Part shown: positions 38,502-46,605 of the stretch, in pieces | Numbering within the stretch: the stretch's first letter is position 1 | How the letters are laid out: every line of letters begins with the position of its first letter | Assembly (NCBI GenBank): GCA_035548055.1 | Contig: DASZTL010000048.1 | Coordinates: 1-64,000, forward strand | From: DASZTV01 sp035548055 | Lineage (GTDB): Bacteria > Actinomycetota > Actinomycetes > JAFAQI01 | DNA length: 64,000 nt | Direction: 5' to 3' | Position numbers and translations under genes: made by a program | The notes under the pieces: model-generated | Database searches by the model: none | Told to the model about the DNA's origin: nothing | Seen by the model: only the letters and a program-made list of their open reading frames with translations

Positions 38502-39913
38502 GACACACACAGCGTGGCACGCGGGAATGCCTGCAGGCGGGCCTTGCCGATCGGATTGCCGCAGCTCTCGCACAGCGGGTAGGTGCCGTCCTCGAGGCGC
38601 TGAAGCGCCCGCTCGACCTGCGAGAGCAGATCGCGGCTGTTCGCCGCCAGCGACAGCTCGTGCTCGCGCTCGAAGGTCTTCGTGCCGGCATCCGCCTGGT
38701 CGTCACCGGCGCCCTCGCCGCTGTCGCGCTGCAGCGCAGCCCAGGACTCCTCGGCCTCGGTGATCTCGCCGCGGAGCTCCTTGACCTGCGCCTCGAGCTC
38801 GGCCTGCACCTTGGCGAGCTCGGGCTTCTGCCACGGCCGCTCCCCCGGCAGGACGGTGGCACCGGGCTTCAGAGCGGGTGCTTCGGGCGCGGCGGTCTGC
38901 GCTCCGGGACGCGCCGCGGCGGCGGCGATGAGCTCGGCGCGGGTCGGAGCCGGAGGGGCCGACGGCTCCTCCGGTGCCGCCGCTTCCGGAGCCGGAGCCT
39001 GGGTGGCCTTCGTCGCCTTGGTCGCCTTGGTCGCCGTTGCGGCTTTCGCCGCCGGTGAAGCAACGGCTTGCGCCGCCGGTGAAGCAGCCGCTTTCGCCGC
39101 CGGTGAAGCAGCGGCTTTCGCCGGGGCGGGAGCGGCCGGCTCCGCGACGGCGGCCTTGCCGGAAGCCTTCGCGGCCGCCTTGGCCGGCGCCGCCGTCACC
39201 GCCGCTTTGGCGGGAGCCTGCGTGGCGGCCGGCTTGGCCGGTGCCGCCGCTTTCTTGGCCGGCGCCGCCTTCGCGGGCGCCGCCTTCTTCGCTGCGGGCT
39301 TCGCGGGCGCCGCCTTCTTCGCGGCCGGCTTCACCGGCGCCGCCTGCTTCGCTGCGGCCTTCGCGGGCGCCGCCTTCTTCGCGGCCGGCTTCACCGGCGC
39401 CGCCTTCTTCGGTGCGGCCTTCTTGGCCGCGGCCTTCGCGGGCGCCGCTTTCTTCGCGACCGGCTTCACCGGCGCCGCCTTCTTGGCCGCAGCCTTCGCC
39501 GGCGCCGCCTTCTTCGCGACCGGCTTCACCGGTGCCGCCTTCGCGGGCGCGGCCTTCGCCGGCACTGCCTTCTTCGGTGCGGCCTTCGCTGGCGCCGCCT
39601 TCTTGGCCGCAGCCTTCGCGGGCATTGCCTTCGCCGGCACTGCCTTCTTGGCCGCCGAGGGGCTGGCGGTCTTTCTCGCTGCCTGCTTCACGAGCGCCTT
39701 TCGAGTTGCTGTCTGCTTCGCAGCCGGGCGGGCCGCTGATGCCGGGACCGGTCGCCGTAACCCGGGGCCTCTGGCGGCCGATCGAGCAGGTGGCACCGGT
39801 GCGGCTGCGGCCGCCGGGGCGGCTGTGACGGCTGGTGCATCCAGGTCGGTTCGGCCTCGATGCGGCACGAGACGGCGCAGCCGACCACCCAGGGTGGCGT
39901 GCTCCCGTGCCAT
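38474..39913 (-). CDS. DksA/TraR zinc-finger protein with histone-like Lys/Ala/Pro tail
   Basis: This is a 479-residue protein. The C-terminal 110 residues are a DksA/TraR module: a helical hairpin (LEAQVKELRGEITEAEESWAAL region), tip DDQADAG, then LEDGTYPLCESCGNPIG and CVSCK, forming a CX2C-X17-CX2C zinc site. Residues about 60-260 are degenerate repeats of AKKAAPAKAA and KPVAKKAAP, resembling histone H1 or HupB tails, followed by an Ala/Pro-rich linker. Ordinary DksA is about 150 residues. The C-terminal module suggests RNA polymerase binding and the tail suggests nonspecific DNA or RNA binding; the combination is inferred from sequence. SD GGGAGG lies 6 nt before the ATG. Confidence 0.85.
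   Translation of the reverse strand: MAREHATLGGRLRRLVPHRGRTDLDAPAVTAAPAAAAAPVPPARSAARGPGLRRPVPASAARPAAKQTATRKALVKQAARKTASPSAAKKAVPAKAMPAKAAAKKAAPAKAAPKKAVPAKAAPAKAAPVKPVAKKAAPAKAAAKKAAPVKPVAKKAAPAKAAAKKAAPKKAAPVKPAAKKAAPAKAAAKQAAPVKPAAKKAAPAKPAAKKAAPAKAAPAKKAAAPAKPAATQAPAKAAVTAAPAKAAAKASGKAAVAEPAAPAPAKAAASPAAKAAASPAAQAVASPAAKAATATKATKATKATQAPAPEAAAPEEPSAPPAPTRAELIAAAAARPGAQTAAPEAPALKPGATVLPGERPWQKPELAKVQAELEAQVKELRGEITEAEESWAALQRDSGEGAGDDQADAGTKTFEREHELSLAANSRDLLSQVERALQRLEDGTYPLCESCGNPIGKARLQAFPRATLCVSCKQREERR
39040..39660. repeat. Degenerate tandem repeats encoding the KAAP tail
   Basis: The DNA repeats units such as GCCGCCTTCTTCGCGACCGG and GGCTTCACCGGCGCCGCC, mostly in 15-, 33- and 66-bp periods, with synonymous variation. 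At the low-coordinate end, three near-identical units of about 27 bp contain GCCGCCGGTGAAGCAGC (about 39045-39120). The repeats are coding, within the DksA-like gene, and prone to slippage or misassembly. Confidence 0.75.
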
Positions 39914-40074
39914 CGTCGGCCTCCCGAAGCCGTCCTCGCGAGGTCACGAGGCGCTGCCGATCTTGGGTCAGCGCAGGATAGGACCGCGCACACCGACCAG
40001 CAACGCGCCGCGCCGCAGGGCTAATCCCGCGGTTCTCGCCTATCCCCAAGGCTACGCTTGCCCCTCGCAACAAG

Positions 40075-40296
40075 GCGATGACGAGGCAATCACCTCCGAG
40101 CTGCCGGAAGAACGCCGATTTACCACCAAACAGGAATAAATCGGTCATTAGACCCGGCTTGCGACCTTTTGAGCGGGCTGCTGAGCACGAACGGCAGCCA
40201 AGGAGGGTGGTACCGCGGGGCCTAGAAACCGGCCTCGTCCCTCCGCCGACGACCGGCTGCGGCATCCGTTGCAGCCCTCGACGACGGAGGCAGCGA
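40075..40296 (+). promoter_or_regulatory. Translational T-box riboswitch of ileS
   Basis: The leader carries the T-box core GGAGGGTGGTACCGCGG (40202-40218). A short Stem I contains the likely specifier ATC (Ile) at 40089-40091, followed by CTGCCGGAAGAACGC. A stem GCCGATTTA/TAAATCGGTC follows. CCCTCCGCCG (40239-40248) can pair with the ileS Shine-Dalgarno region CGACGGAGG (40282-40290). No intrinsic terminator is present. This matches the actinobacterial class in which uncharged tRNA-Ile releases the SD and switches on translation. Exact boundaries are estimated. Confidence 0.88.
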
Positions 40297-40377
40297 ATGA
40301 CCGGGCGCGCAGAGCGCGAGCACACGACCGGGCGCGCAGAGCGCGAGCTCATGACCGGGCGCGCAGAGCGCGACACC
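40297..40377 (+). repeat. Three 27-bp tandem repeats at the 5' end of ileS
   Basis: Three 27-bp units (40297, 40324, 40351) share the core GACCGGGCGCGCAGAGCGCG. Units 1 and 3 begin ATG, unit 2 ACG. They encode three copies of TGRAER(E/D) before the normal IleRS N terminus. Unit 3 offers a second possible start at 40351. Confidence 0.9.
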
Positions 40378-43300
40378 TACCGCCAGATGCCACCCCAGGT
40401 GGACCTCCCGGCTCTGGAGCACGACGTGCTCGCCCGGTGGCGGGAGCGCGACACCTTCGCCCGAAGCCTCGCCCAGACCGCCGATGGGCCCCGCTGGACG
40501 TTCTATGAGGGCCCACCGACCGCCAATGGCCGTCCCGGCACCCACCACATCGAGGCCCGCGTCTTCAAGGACCTCTTCCCGCGCTACAAGACGATGCGCG
40601 GACACCTCGTCGAGCGGCGCGCCGGCTGGGACTGCCACGGCCTGCCGGTCGAGCTCGAGGTCGAGAAGCGCCTCGGCTTCTCCGGGAAGAACGACATCGA
40701 GGACTACGGCATCGAGCAGTTCAACGCGAAGTGCCGCGAATCGGTTCTCGAGCACGTGGACGAGTTCGGGCGGCTGACCGAGCGCATGGGCTACTGGGTC
40801 GACCTCGACGCGGCGTACTGGACGATGGATCCGGCGTACATCGAAAGCGTCTGGTGGTCGCTCAAGCAGATCTACGACAAGGGCCTGCTGGTCCAGGACC
40901 ACCGCGTCACGCCCTACTGCCCGCGGTGCGGGACCGGGCTGTCCGACCACGAGGTTGCCCAGGGCTACCTCGACGTCACTGACCCGTCCGTCTACGTGCG
41001 CTTCCCCGTGACGAGCGGCCCGCTCGCCGAGCCCGACTCAGCGGGGCGCAGCGCCGCCCTGCTGGTGTGGACCACGACCCCGTGGACGTTGATCAGCAAC
41101 ACGGCCGTCGCGGTGAATCCCGACGTGACGTACGTCGTCGCACGCCCGGCCGGGTCGGACGAGCTGCTCGTCGTGGCCGAGCCGCTGGTCGGCAAGGCCC
41201 TCGGCGAGGGCGCCGAGATCGTCGACCGGATGCCGGGCACCGCTCTCGAGCACGTCACCTATGCCCGGCCGTTCGACCTCGTCGACATCCCGGACGCCCA
41301 CTTCGTCGGCCTTGCGGACTACGTGACGATCGAGGACGGCACCGGGCTGGTGCACCAAGCACCGGCGTTCGGCGCGGACGACCTCGCGGTCGCGCGCCGC
41401 TACGGCCTGCCGGTCGTGAACCCCGTCGAAGCCGACGGCCATTTCACCGCGGATCTGCGGTTGGTCGGCGGGATGTTCTTCAAGGCCGCTGACCCGGCGA
41501 TCGTCTCCGACCTGCGTGAGCGCGGCCTGCTGTTCCGTGGCGAGGACTACACGCACTCCTACCCGCACTGCTGGCGCTGCGACACGGCGCTTCTCTACTA
41601 CGCCCTGCCGTCCTGGTACATCCGCACGACCGCGGTGAAGGACGCACTGCTGCGTGAGAACTCGGGGACCGACTGGCATCCGGCGACGATCAAGACCGGC
41701 CGGTATGGCGACTGGCTGACCAACAACATCGACTGGGCGCTGTCCCGCAACCGCTACTGGGGCACGCCGCTGCCCATCTGGCGCTGCGCGAACGAGCACC
41801 TCACGGTGGTCGGGTCGCTGACCGAGCTCGGCGAGCTGGCCGGACAGGACCTGTCCGGACTTGACCCGCACCGGCCGTTCGTCGACGACGTCGTCGTGCG
41901 CTGCACCTCCTGCGCGGAAGAAGCCCGCCGCGTACCCGAGGTCATCGACTGCTGGTACGACGCCGGCTCGATGCCGTTCGCCCAGTGGGGCGCACCGCAC
42001 CGCAACGAGGCCGAGTTCGAGGCGTCGTACCCCGCCGACTACATCTGCGAGGCGATCGACCAGACCCGCGGGTGGTTCTACACGCTGATGGCGATCGGCA
42101 CGCTCGTCTTCGACCGCTCGTCGTACCGGACGGTCCTGTGCCTCGGGCACATCCTCGACGAGCAGGGCCGCAAGATGAGCAAGCACCTGGGCAATGTGCT
42201 GGATCCGTTCGAGCTGATGGAACGCCACGGCGCCGACGCGGTGCGGTGGTTCATGCTCACGGCCGGCAACCCATGGGCAGCCCGCCGGGTCGGCCACGAG
42301 TCGGTCGGCGAGGTCGTGCGCAAGGTTCTGCTGACCTACTGGAACACCGCGTCGTTCCTCGTGCTCTACGCCCGCGCCAACGCCTGGACCCCCTCGTCGC
42401 CCGCCCCCGCGCCGGAGAGCCGCTCGGTGCTGGACCGGTGGGCGCGTTCCGAGTTGCACCGGACGGTCGCGGAAGTGACGGCGGCGCTGGAGGACTTCGA
42501 CCCGACTCGCGCCGGCCGGCGGCTCACCGAGTTCATCGATGACCTGTCCAACTGGTACGTCCGCCGGTCGCGGCGCCGGTTCTGGGAGGGCGACCCGGCC
42601 GCGCTCGCCACGCTCGCCGAGTGTCTCGACGTCGTCACCCGGCTGCTTGCGCCGTTCGTGCCGTTCGTCACCGAGGAGGTGCACGAACGGCTGCGCTGCG
42701 ACGTCGACCCGGCCGCCCCGCAGAGCGTGCACCTGGAGACCTGGCCGGCCGTGGACTCAGCCGCGATCCTTCCCGACCTCGCCGAGCAGATGGCGCTGGT
42801 ACGGCGGGTGGTCGAGCTCGGCCGCGCCGCGCGCGCGGAGTCCGCGGTCCGGACCCGGCAGCCGCTGGCACGCGCCCTCGTGTCGGCGCCGGGTTGGGAC
42901 ACGCTGCCGGCCGAGCTGGTCGCGCACGTCTGCGACGAGCTCAACGTGCGGGTCGTGGACGCGCTGGGTGCTGCCGGCGACCTGGTCGACGTGACGGTGA
43001 AGGCCAACTTCCGGTCGCTCGGCAAGCGGTTCGGAAAGCAGACCCCACAGGTTGCCGAGGCGATCCACGCCGCTGACCACGCTGCGCTGACCGCCGCACT
43101 TCGCGGTAGCGGCACCGCGACCGTCGTGGTCGCCGGCGAGACCGTCGAGGTCGGGCCGGACGACGTCATCACGAGCGAGACGCCGCGGGCCGGCTGGGCG
43201 GTCTCCAGCGCCGGGCCGGAGACGGTCGCGCTGGACCTGGAGCTCGACGACGACCTGCGCGCGGCCGGCATGGTGCGCGAGCTCGTCCGAAGCGTCCAGG

Positions 43301-43521
43301 AGGCGCGCAAGAACCAGGGTCTCGAGGTGACCGACCGCATCGAGCTGTGGTGGGAGTCGGCGGACCCCGCGGCCATCGACGCGGTCCGGGCCGGGGCCGC
43401 CACCCTCGCCTCCGAGGTGCTCGCGGTCGACCTGACGGAAGGCCCTCCGGCGGCCCCCTTGGCGGCCCACACGATCACCGATCCGCCGGTCACATTCTGG
43501 CTCCGCGTTGCCGGCGGGTGA
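40297..43521 (+). CDS. ileS: Isoleucyl-tRNA synthetase (type 2)
   Basis: This 1074-residue class I synthetase charges tRNA-Ile. The HIGH-equivalent sits in ANGRPGTHHIEARVFKD, reading GTHH (81-84), i.e. GXHH rather than HXGH. The KMSKS motif is KMSKH at 626-630. RAGWDCHGLPVE and the editing domain (VWTTTPWTLISNTAVAVNP) are present. Length and motifs fit the eukaryote-like IleRS2 usual in actinobacteria and associated with mupirocin tolerance. ATG 40297 has GGAGG 6 nt upstream, the element sequestered by the T-box. The N terminus has three TGRAER repeats; ATG at 40351 or 40384 would also give a functional length. Confidence 0.96.
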   Translation: MTGRAEREHTTGRAERELMTGRAERDTYRQMPPQVDLPALEHDVLARWRERDTFARSLAQTADGPRWTFYEGPPTANGRPGTHHIEARVFKDLFPRYKTMRGHLVERRAGWDCHGLPVELEVEKRLGFSGKNDIEDYGIEQFNAKCRESVLEHVDEFGRLTERMGYWVDLDAAYWTMDPAYIESVWWSLKQIYDKGLLVQDHRVTPYCPRCGTGLSDHEVAQGYLDVTDPSVYVRFPVTSGPLAEPDSAGRSAALLVWTTTPWTLISNTAVAVNPDVTYVVARPAGSDELLVVAEPLVGKALGEGAEIVDRMPGTALEHVTYARPFDLVDIPDAHFVGLADYVTIEDGTGLVHQAPAFGADDLAVARRYGLPVVNPVEADGHFTADLRLVGGMFFKAADPAIVSDLRERGLLFRGEDYTHSYPHCWRCDTALLYYALPSWYIRTTAVKDALLRENSGTDWHPATIKTGRYGDWLTNNIDWALSRNRYWGTPLPIWRCANEHLTVVGSLTELGELAGQDLSGLDPHRPFVDDVVVRCTSCAEEARRVPEVIDCWYDAGSMPFAQWGAPHRNEAEFEASYPADYICEAIDQTRGWFYTLMAIGTLVFDRSSYRTVLCLGHILDEQGRKMSKHLGNVLDPFELMERHGADAVRWFMLTAGNPWAARRVGHESVGEVVRKVLLTYWNTASFLVLYARANAWTPSSPAPAPESRSVLDRWARSELHRTVAEVTAALEDFDPTRAGRRLTEFIDDLSNWYVRRSRRRFWEGDPAALATLAECLDVVTRLLAPFVPFVTEEVHERLRCDVDPAAPQSVHLETWPAVDSAAILPDLAEQMALVRRVVELGRAARAESAVRTRQPLARALVSAPGWDTLPAELVAHVCDELNVRVVDALGAAGDLVDVTVKANFRSLGKRFGKQTPQVAEAIHAADHAALTAALRGSGTATVVVAGETVEVGPDDVITSETPRAGWAVSSAGPETVALDLELDDDLRAAGMVRELVRSVQEARKNQGLEVTDRIELWWESADPAAIDAVRAGAATLASEVLAVDLTEGPPAAPLAAHTITDPPVTFWLRVAGG

Positions 43522-43741
43522 TGTCCCCGCACGGGCTGAGCCGGAGCAACGTCGATGAGCTGAACGGCGGTATCGGGTTAACCCGGCTACGCTCACCGAA
43601 ACAGAAATAACCCGTTCGGTCTAGTGATTCGAACCGTCCTACTGGCCGATGCTCTTACTGCGTCGTGTTAGATACCTATACGCGAATTGCGGCCAGTGCA
43701 GACGGTGCACCGGCCGCCAGGCCTGGATCCGGAGGTGCGAG

Positions 43742-44209
43742 GTGTCGCTGACGCTGCTGAAGACGTCTGCCGACGGGCTTCGTCTCAAGACAGAAGCAGT
43801 CGCGGTGCCGGCATTGACAAGCCAGGTCCGCCCGGCACTCGTATTGCCGGAGCTGCAGGCACGCGCGTTGCTCGACGCTGCCGCGCGTGAGGACGTCACC
43901 CAGGGCGGCCGCTTCTCCGCCGGCCCCGCAGGCATCCAGTTGTGGAGCGGGCCTTTCAACGGCCCGGACGGCAGCCGTGGCACTGCGGTACACCTCGGTT
44001 CGGTCGACTGGACTTACGACACCCCGGCGAAGCACTGGGCATTGATCTACCGCGCGATGGTGACGCAGGAAGGCATCGAGGCAGGCGAAACCACGCTGTC
44101 GGTGCTGTGCCACGTGCTCGGCCTCACCGGCCTGTCGATCGAGGGTGACCGGGTGCAACTGCCGACTCCCCCGGCGCGCGACCCGTTCCGCCGCACCGGC
44201 TCGGCGTAA
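43742..44209 (+). CDS. Hypothetical protein, 155 aa
   Basis: This 155-residue soluble protein has no recognised family, TM segment or signal. The order is a mixed alpha/beta N-terminal half (ALVLPELQARALLDAAARED), a central region with GIQLWSGPFNG and SVDWTYDTPAKHWALIYRAMV, and a C-terminal part with TTLSVLCHVLGLTGL. The GTG at 43742 is chosen because GGAGG lies 6 nt upstream; the frame extends to an ATG at 43649, but that part is Arg/Cys-rich and atypical. The 220 bp between ileS and this start contain the palindrome GGGTTAACCC and an AT-richer TTAGATACCTATACG patch that could be its promoter. A strong terminator follows. Confidence 0.7.
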   Translation: MSLTLLKTSADGLRLKTEAVAVPALTSQVRPALVLPELQARALLDAAAREDVTQGGRFSAGPAGIQLWSGPFNGPDGSRGTAVHLGSVDWTYDTPAKHWALIYRAMVTQEGIEAGETTLSVLCHVLGLTGLSIEGDRVQLPTPPARDPFRRTGSA

Positions 44210-44220
44210 GACCTAGACCA

Positions 44221-44262
44221 AACGCGAAAGGCCCCCGCCAACCGGCGGGGGCCTTTCGCGTT
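44221..44262. terminator. Bidirectional intrinsic terminator
   Basis: A perfect 19-bp stem (AACGCGAAAGGCCCCCGCC, 44221-44239, with its complement 44244-44262) and a 4-nt loop lies between two convergent genes. It can end transcription from both sides; the U-tract is short (GTTGT on the plus strand). Confidence 0.9.
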
Positions 44263-44292
44263 GTCGTTGCGCTGCGCTGCGCTGATCTCGGG

Positions 44293-45021
44293 CTAGCGAG
44301 CGCTCTTCTTCGCAGCCGTCTTCTTTGCCGGCGCCGCCTTCTTGGCCGCCGCCTTGGCCGGAGCCTTCTTGGCGGGGGCCGCCTTCTTCGCAGCCGGGGC
44401 GGCCTTCTTGGCCGTGGTCTTCTTCGCCGGCGCCGCCTTCTTGGCGGTGGTCTTCGCGGGAGCGGCCTTCTTCGCAGCCGGGGCCGCCTTCTTGGCGGTC
44501 GTCTTCTTGGCTGCGGTCTTCTTCGCGGCTTCCTCATTGGCCAGCCGGGCCGGCAGGACGGCACGCGGACGCTCCGAGGTCGCGCCACGCAGGCGGCTGG
44601 CGGCCGGAGCAGAGGTCGTACGGGTCGGACGACGCGTCGGCGTGGCCGGGCGGCGCTCGACGACTCGTGCCGGAGCCGGGGTCTCGTCGCGCTCCTCGAG
44701 CACGGCGGCGGTCGCGGCGGCGGCAGCGGCGCCACCAAGCGCGGCGCCACCGACAGCCTCGCCCGTGCGGCGCGGCGACGCCGGCACCAACGTCACATCG
44801 GCAGGCTCGGTGTCCGGCGCCGCACCGCCACGCGGCGCGGCCGGGGTCGGCGACGCGGCCGCGAGCGGGACGTCACGACGCTGGCGCACCCCGACGAGCA
44901 GGAACACGAACGACAAGACGCTGACGGCAATCGAGGCGTAGACCCACGCCAACGGGCCGAACAGCCCGATGACAAGGAACACAACCGCAATGAGCAGCAG
45001 GACCCCGCTGATGACGATCAC
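44293..45021 (-). CDS. Membrane protein with C-terminal histone-like KAAP tail
   Basis: This is a 242-residue protein. The N terminus has two hydrophobic helices (about 3-22 and 26-46: VISGVLLLIAVVFLVIGLFG, then WVYASIAVSVLSFVFLLVGV) and RQRR just after, so the rest should be cytoplasmic. An Ala/Pro/Thr-rich region follows, then residues about 165-242 are repeats of AAKKTTAKKAAPAKK, as in histone H1-like tails. This would place a DNA- or RNA-binding basic tail at the membrane. It starts with GTG and has GGAG 8 nt upstream. No family is recognised beyond the composition; function is inferred. Confidence 0.75.
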   Translation of the reverse strand: MIVISGVLLLIAVVFLVIGLFGPLAWVYASIAVSVLSFVFLLVGVRQRRDVPLAAASPTPAAPRGGAAPDTEPADVTLVPASPRRTGEAVGGAALGGAAAAAATAAVLEERDETPAPARVVERRPATPTRRPTRTTSAPAASRLRGATSERPRAVLPARLANEEAAKKTAAKKTTAKKAAPAAKKAAPAKTTAKKAAPAKKTTAKKAAPAAKKAAPAKKAPAKAAAKKAAPAKKTAAKKSAR

Positions 45022-45214
45022 GTCGTCGACTCCGTTTCCCTCATCGTTCTGGTGTGTGGTGCGACGGCAGTCGCCGCAAATCCGAGGTTTCTAGCCCCTA
45101 CCCGTGGATTCGCGGCAGTCGCGCAACATCGTAGTGGCAGGCGGAATCACACAGCCTAGACGGGCAGCCAAAAAGATCCATCCGTCTTCAGGCCGCGCGA
45201 TCGAGTGACGATGA

Positions 45215-46267
45215 TCACGCTTGCGCCGGGGGGCCGCTCGGAGTGTTGTCCGATCCGGGCGCGACCGGCTGACTGACGAAACCCGGCGGTGCGACGCCGG
45301 GAGCCGCTCCTGGGGGAACGCCCGGTGCGCTTTCACCCTGCACCCGGGGCAGCTCGGTGGTCGGGACGTCTGACTCCTCACCCGACCCGGGTTCCCGCTC
45401 GGCCGCCGCCGCGGCCGCGGCAAGCGCGGCGGCGAGGGCCGACCGGGTCTCCTCGGGAGGCAGCGGCGCACCGACCGCGTGCGGGTCGCCCGGCGCCACA
45501 CCAGGCAGAGCGGGCGGAGCCAGCGGCGGTGGCGTCGCGGGGGCGGGGGCGGGGGCGGGGGCGGGGGCGGGCGGCCCTTGCGGCATCGGCGGCGGAACTG
45601 CACCCGGCGCGCTTCCGGCGGCCGGCTGCGCCGGGGGCCCGCCGGCGGGAGCCGAGGCAAGCGGAACGGGCGGCGGACCGGCTCCGAAAGCGGCCGGCGC
45701 GGCGGCCGGCTGCGCCTGGGGCCCGCCGGCGGGAGTCATCGGCTGCGGGGCCGGCGTCGCAGGCGTCGCCGGCTCCACGGTCGGGCGCGCATCCAGATCG
45801 CTGAGCGAGGACTCCAGGTAGGCGCGCAGCCGGGTGCGGAACTCCCGCTCGAAACCGCGCAGGGCGGCGACCTCCGCCTCAAGCTCCTTGCGCTCGCTCT
45901 CCAGCGACGCCAGGCGGTTGGCGTGCGCGGCCTGTGCCTCGTGCTCGAGCGCCGTGGCCTTCAACCGCGCCGAGTGGAGGATGCCTTCGGCTTCGGCGTT
46001 TGCCTGCGCGATCGCCTCCTCGGCGGTGCGTTGCGCGAGCACCAGCGTCTTGAGCGCCGCATCGGACTCCTCCACCGCGGTGGGGGGCGCCGGAACGGGG
46101 GCGGGCGCCGGGGTGGAGTGCCGCAGCGAGGTGTTCTCCGCGATCAGCCGTCGCAGCTCTTCCTCGATCTCATCGAGGAAGTTGTCCACCTCGTCCTCGT
46201 CGTACCCCGGCTTGAGACGCACCACGGTGAACCGCTTGTTCTGGACGTCTTGTGGTGTGAGCGGCAT
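45215..46267 (-). CDS. divIVA: DivIVA/Wag31 polar growth scaffold
   Basis: This is a 350-residue protein. The N-terminal membrane-binding module is canonical: PLTPQDVQNKRFTVVRLKPGYDEDEVDNFLDEIEEEL. A coiled coil follows at about residues 70-170 (AQRTAEEAIAQANAEAEGIL, then LASLESERKELEAEVAALRG). The C-terminal half is Pro/Ala/Gly-rich and disordered. DivIVA marks negatively curved poles and septa and recruits wall-growth machinery. SD AAGGTGA lies before the ATG. It ends the dcw run; the 193-bp gap to the KAAP membrane gene holds no gene. Confidence 0.94.
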   Translation of the reverse strand: MPLTPQDVQNKRFTVVRLKPGYDEDEVDNFLDEIEEELRRLIAENTSLRHSTPAPAPVPAPPTAVEESDAALKTLVLAQRTAEEAIAQANAEAEGILHSARLKATALEHEAQAAHANRLASLESERKELEAEVAALRGFEREFRTRLRAYLESSLSDLDARPTVEPATPATPAPQPMTPAGGPQAQPAAAPAAFGAGPPPVPLASAPAGGPPAQPAAGSAPGAVPPPMPQGPPAPAPAPAPAPATPPPLAPPALPGVAPGDPHAVGAPLPPEETRSALAAALAAAAAAAEREPGSGEESDVPTTELPRVQGESAPGVPPGAAPGVAPPGFVSQPVAPGSDNTPSGPPAQA

Positions 46268-46308
46268 TTCAGGTCACCTTCGTGGGCTCGGGAAGTTGTG
46301 GTGCATGG

Positions 46309-46593
46309 TCAGCGGTAGGACGAGAGGATCTTGATCAGGGTGGTCGCCACGATGAACACCACCAAGAAGGCGATGTCGAGTGAGGCACGCCCCAGTCGAA
46401 GCGGTGGGATCACCCGGCGAAGCGCCTTGATGGGCGGGTCCGTTGCGGTGTAAGCGAGCTCCAGCGCAGCAGCTACCAGCCCGGTCGGCCGGTAGTCGCG
46501 CGACAGCACCATTACCCAGTCCATGATGAATCGGATCACGAGCAGGCCGACAAAGACCGCCAGCACGTAGACCCCGATGGTCGCCGCAATCAC
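46309..46593 (-). CDS. yggT: YggT-family membrane protein
   Basis: This 94-residue protein with two TM segments (GVYVLAVFVGLLVIRFIMDW near the N terminus, LDIAFLVVFIVATTLIKIL at the C terminus) carries the family region YRPTGLVAAALELAYTATDPPIKALRRVIPPLRLG. It starts with GTG, 12 bp after the sepF stop. The sepF-yggT-divIVA order is standard in actinobacteria. A role in osmotic stress or division is suggested in other bacteria but is not established. Confidence 0.92.
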   Translation of the reverse strand: MIAATIGVYVLAVFVGLLVIRFIMDWVMVLSRDYRPTGLVAAALELAYTATDPPIKALRRVIPPLRLGRASLDIAFLVVFIVATTLIKILSSYR

Positions 46594-46605
46594 GGTGCCA
46601 CCGCG

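Noticed and set aside
39040..39660. Repeats considered as a CRISPR-like or minisatellite element
   Set aside because: There are no unique spacers of constant length; the periodicity follows codons of the Lys/Ala/Pro tail.
38682..40139. Plus-strand frame rich in AGAAF repeats opposite the DksA-like gene
   Set aside because: It is the antisense of the KAAP repeats; the minus-strand product ends in a proper zinc finger and has a good SD.
45022..45214. Gap between divIVA and the KAAP membrane gene checked for a small gene
   Set aside because: No frame with SD and sensible composition; it is probably promoter and leader sequence.
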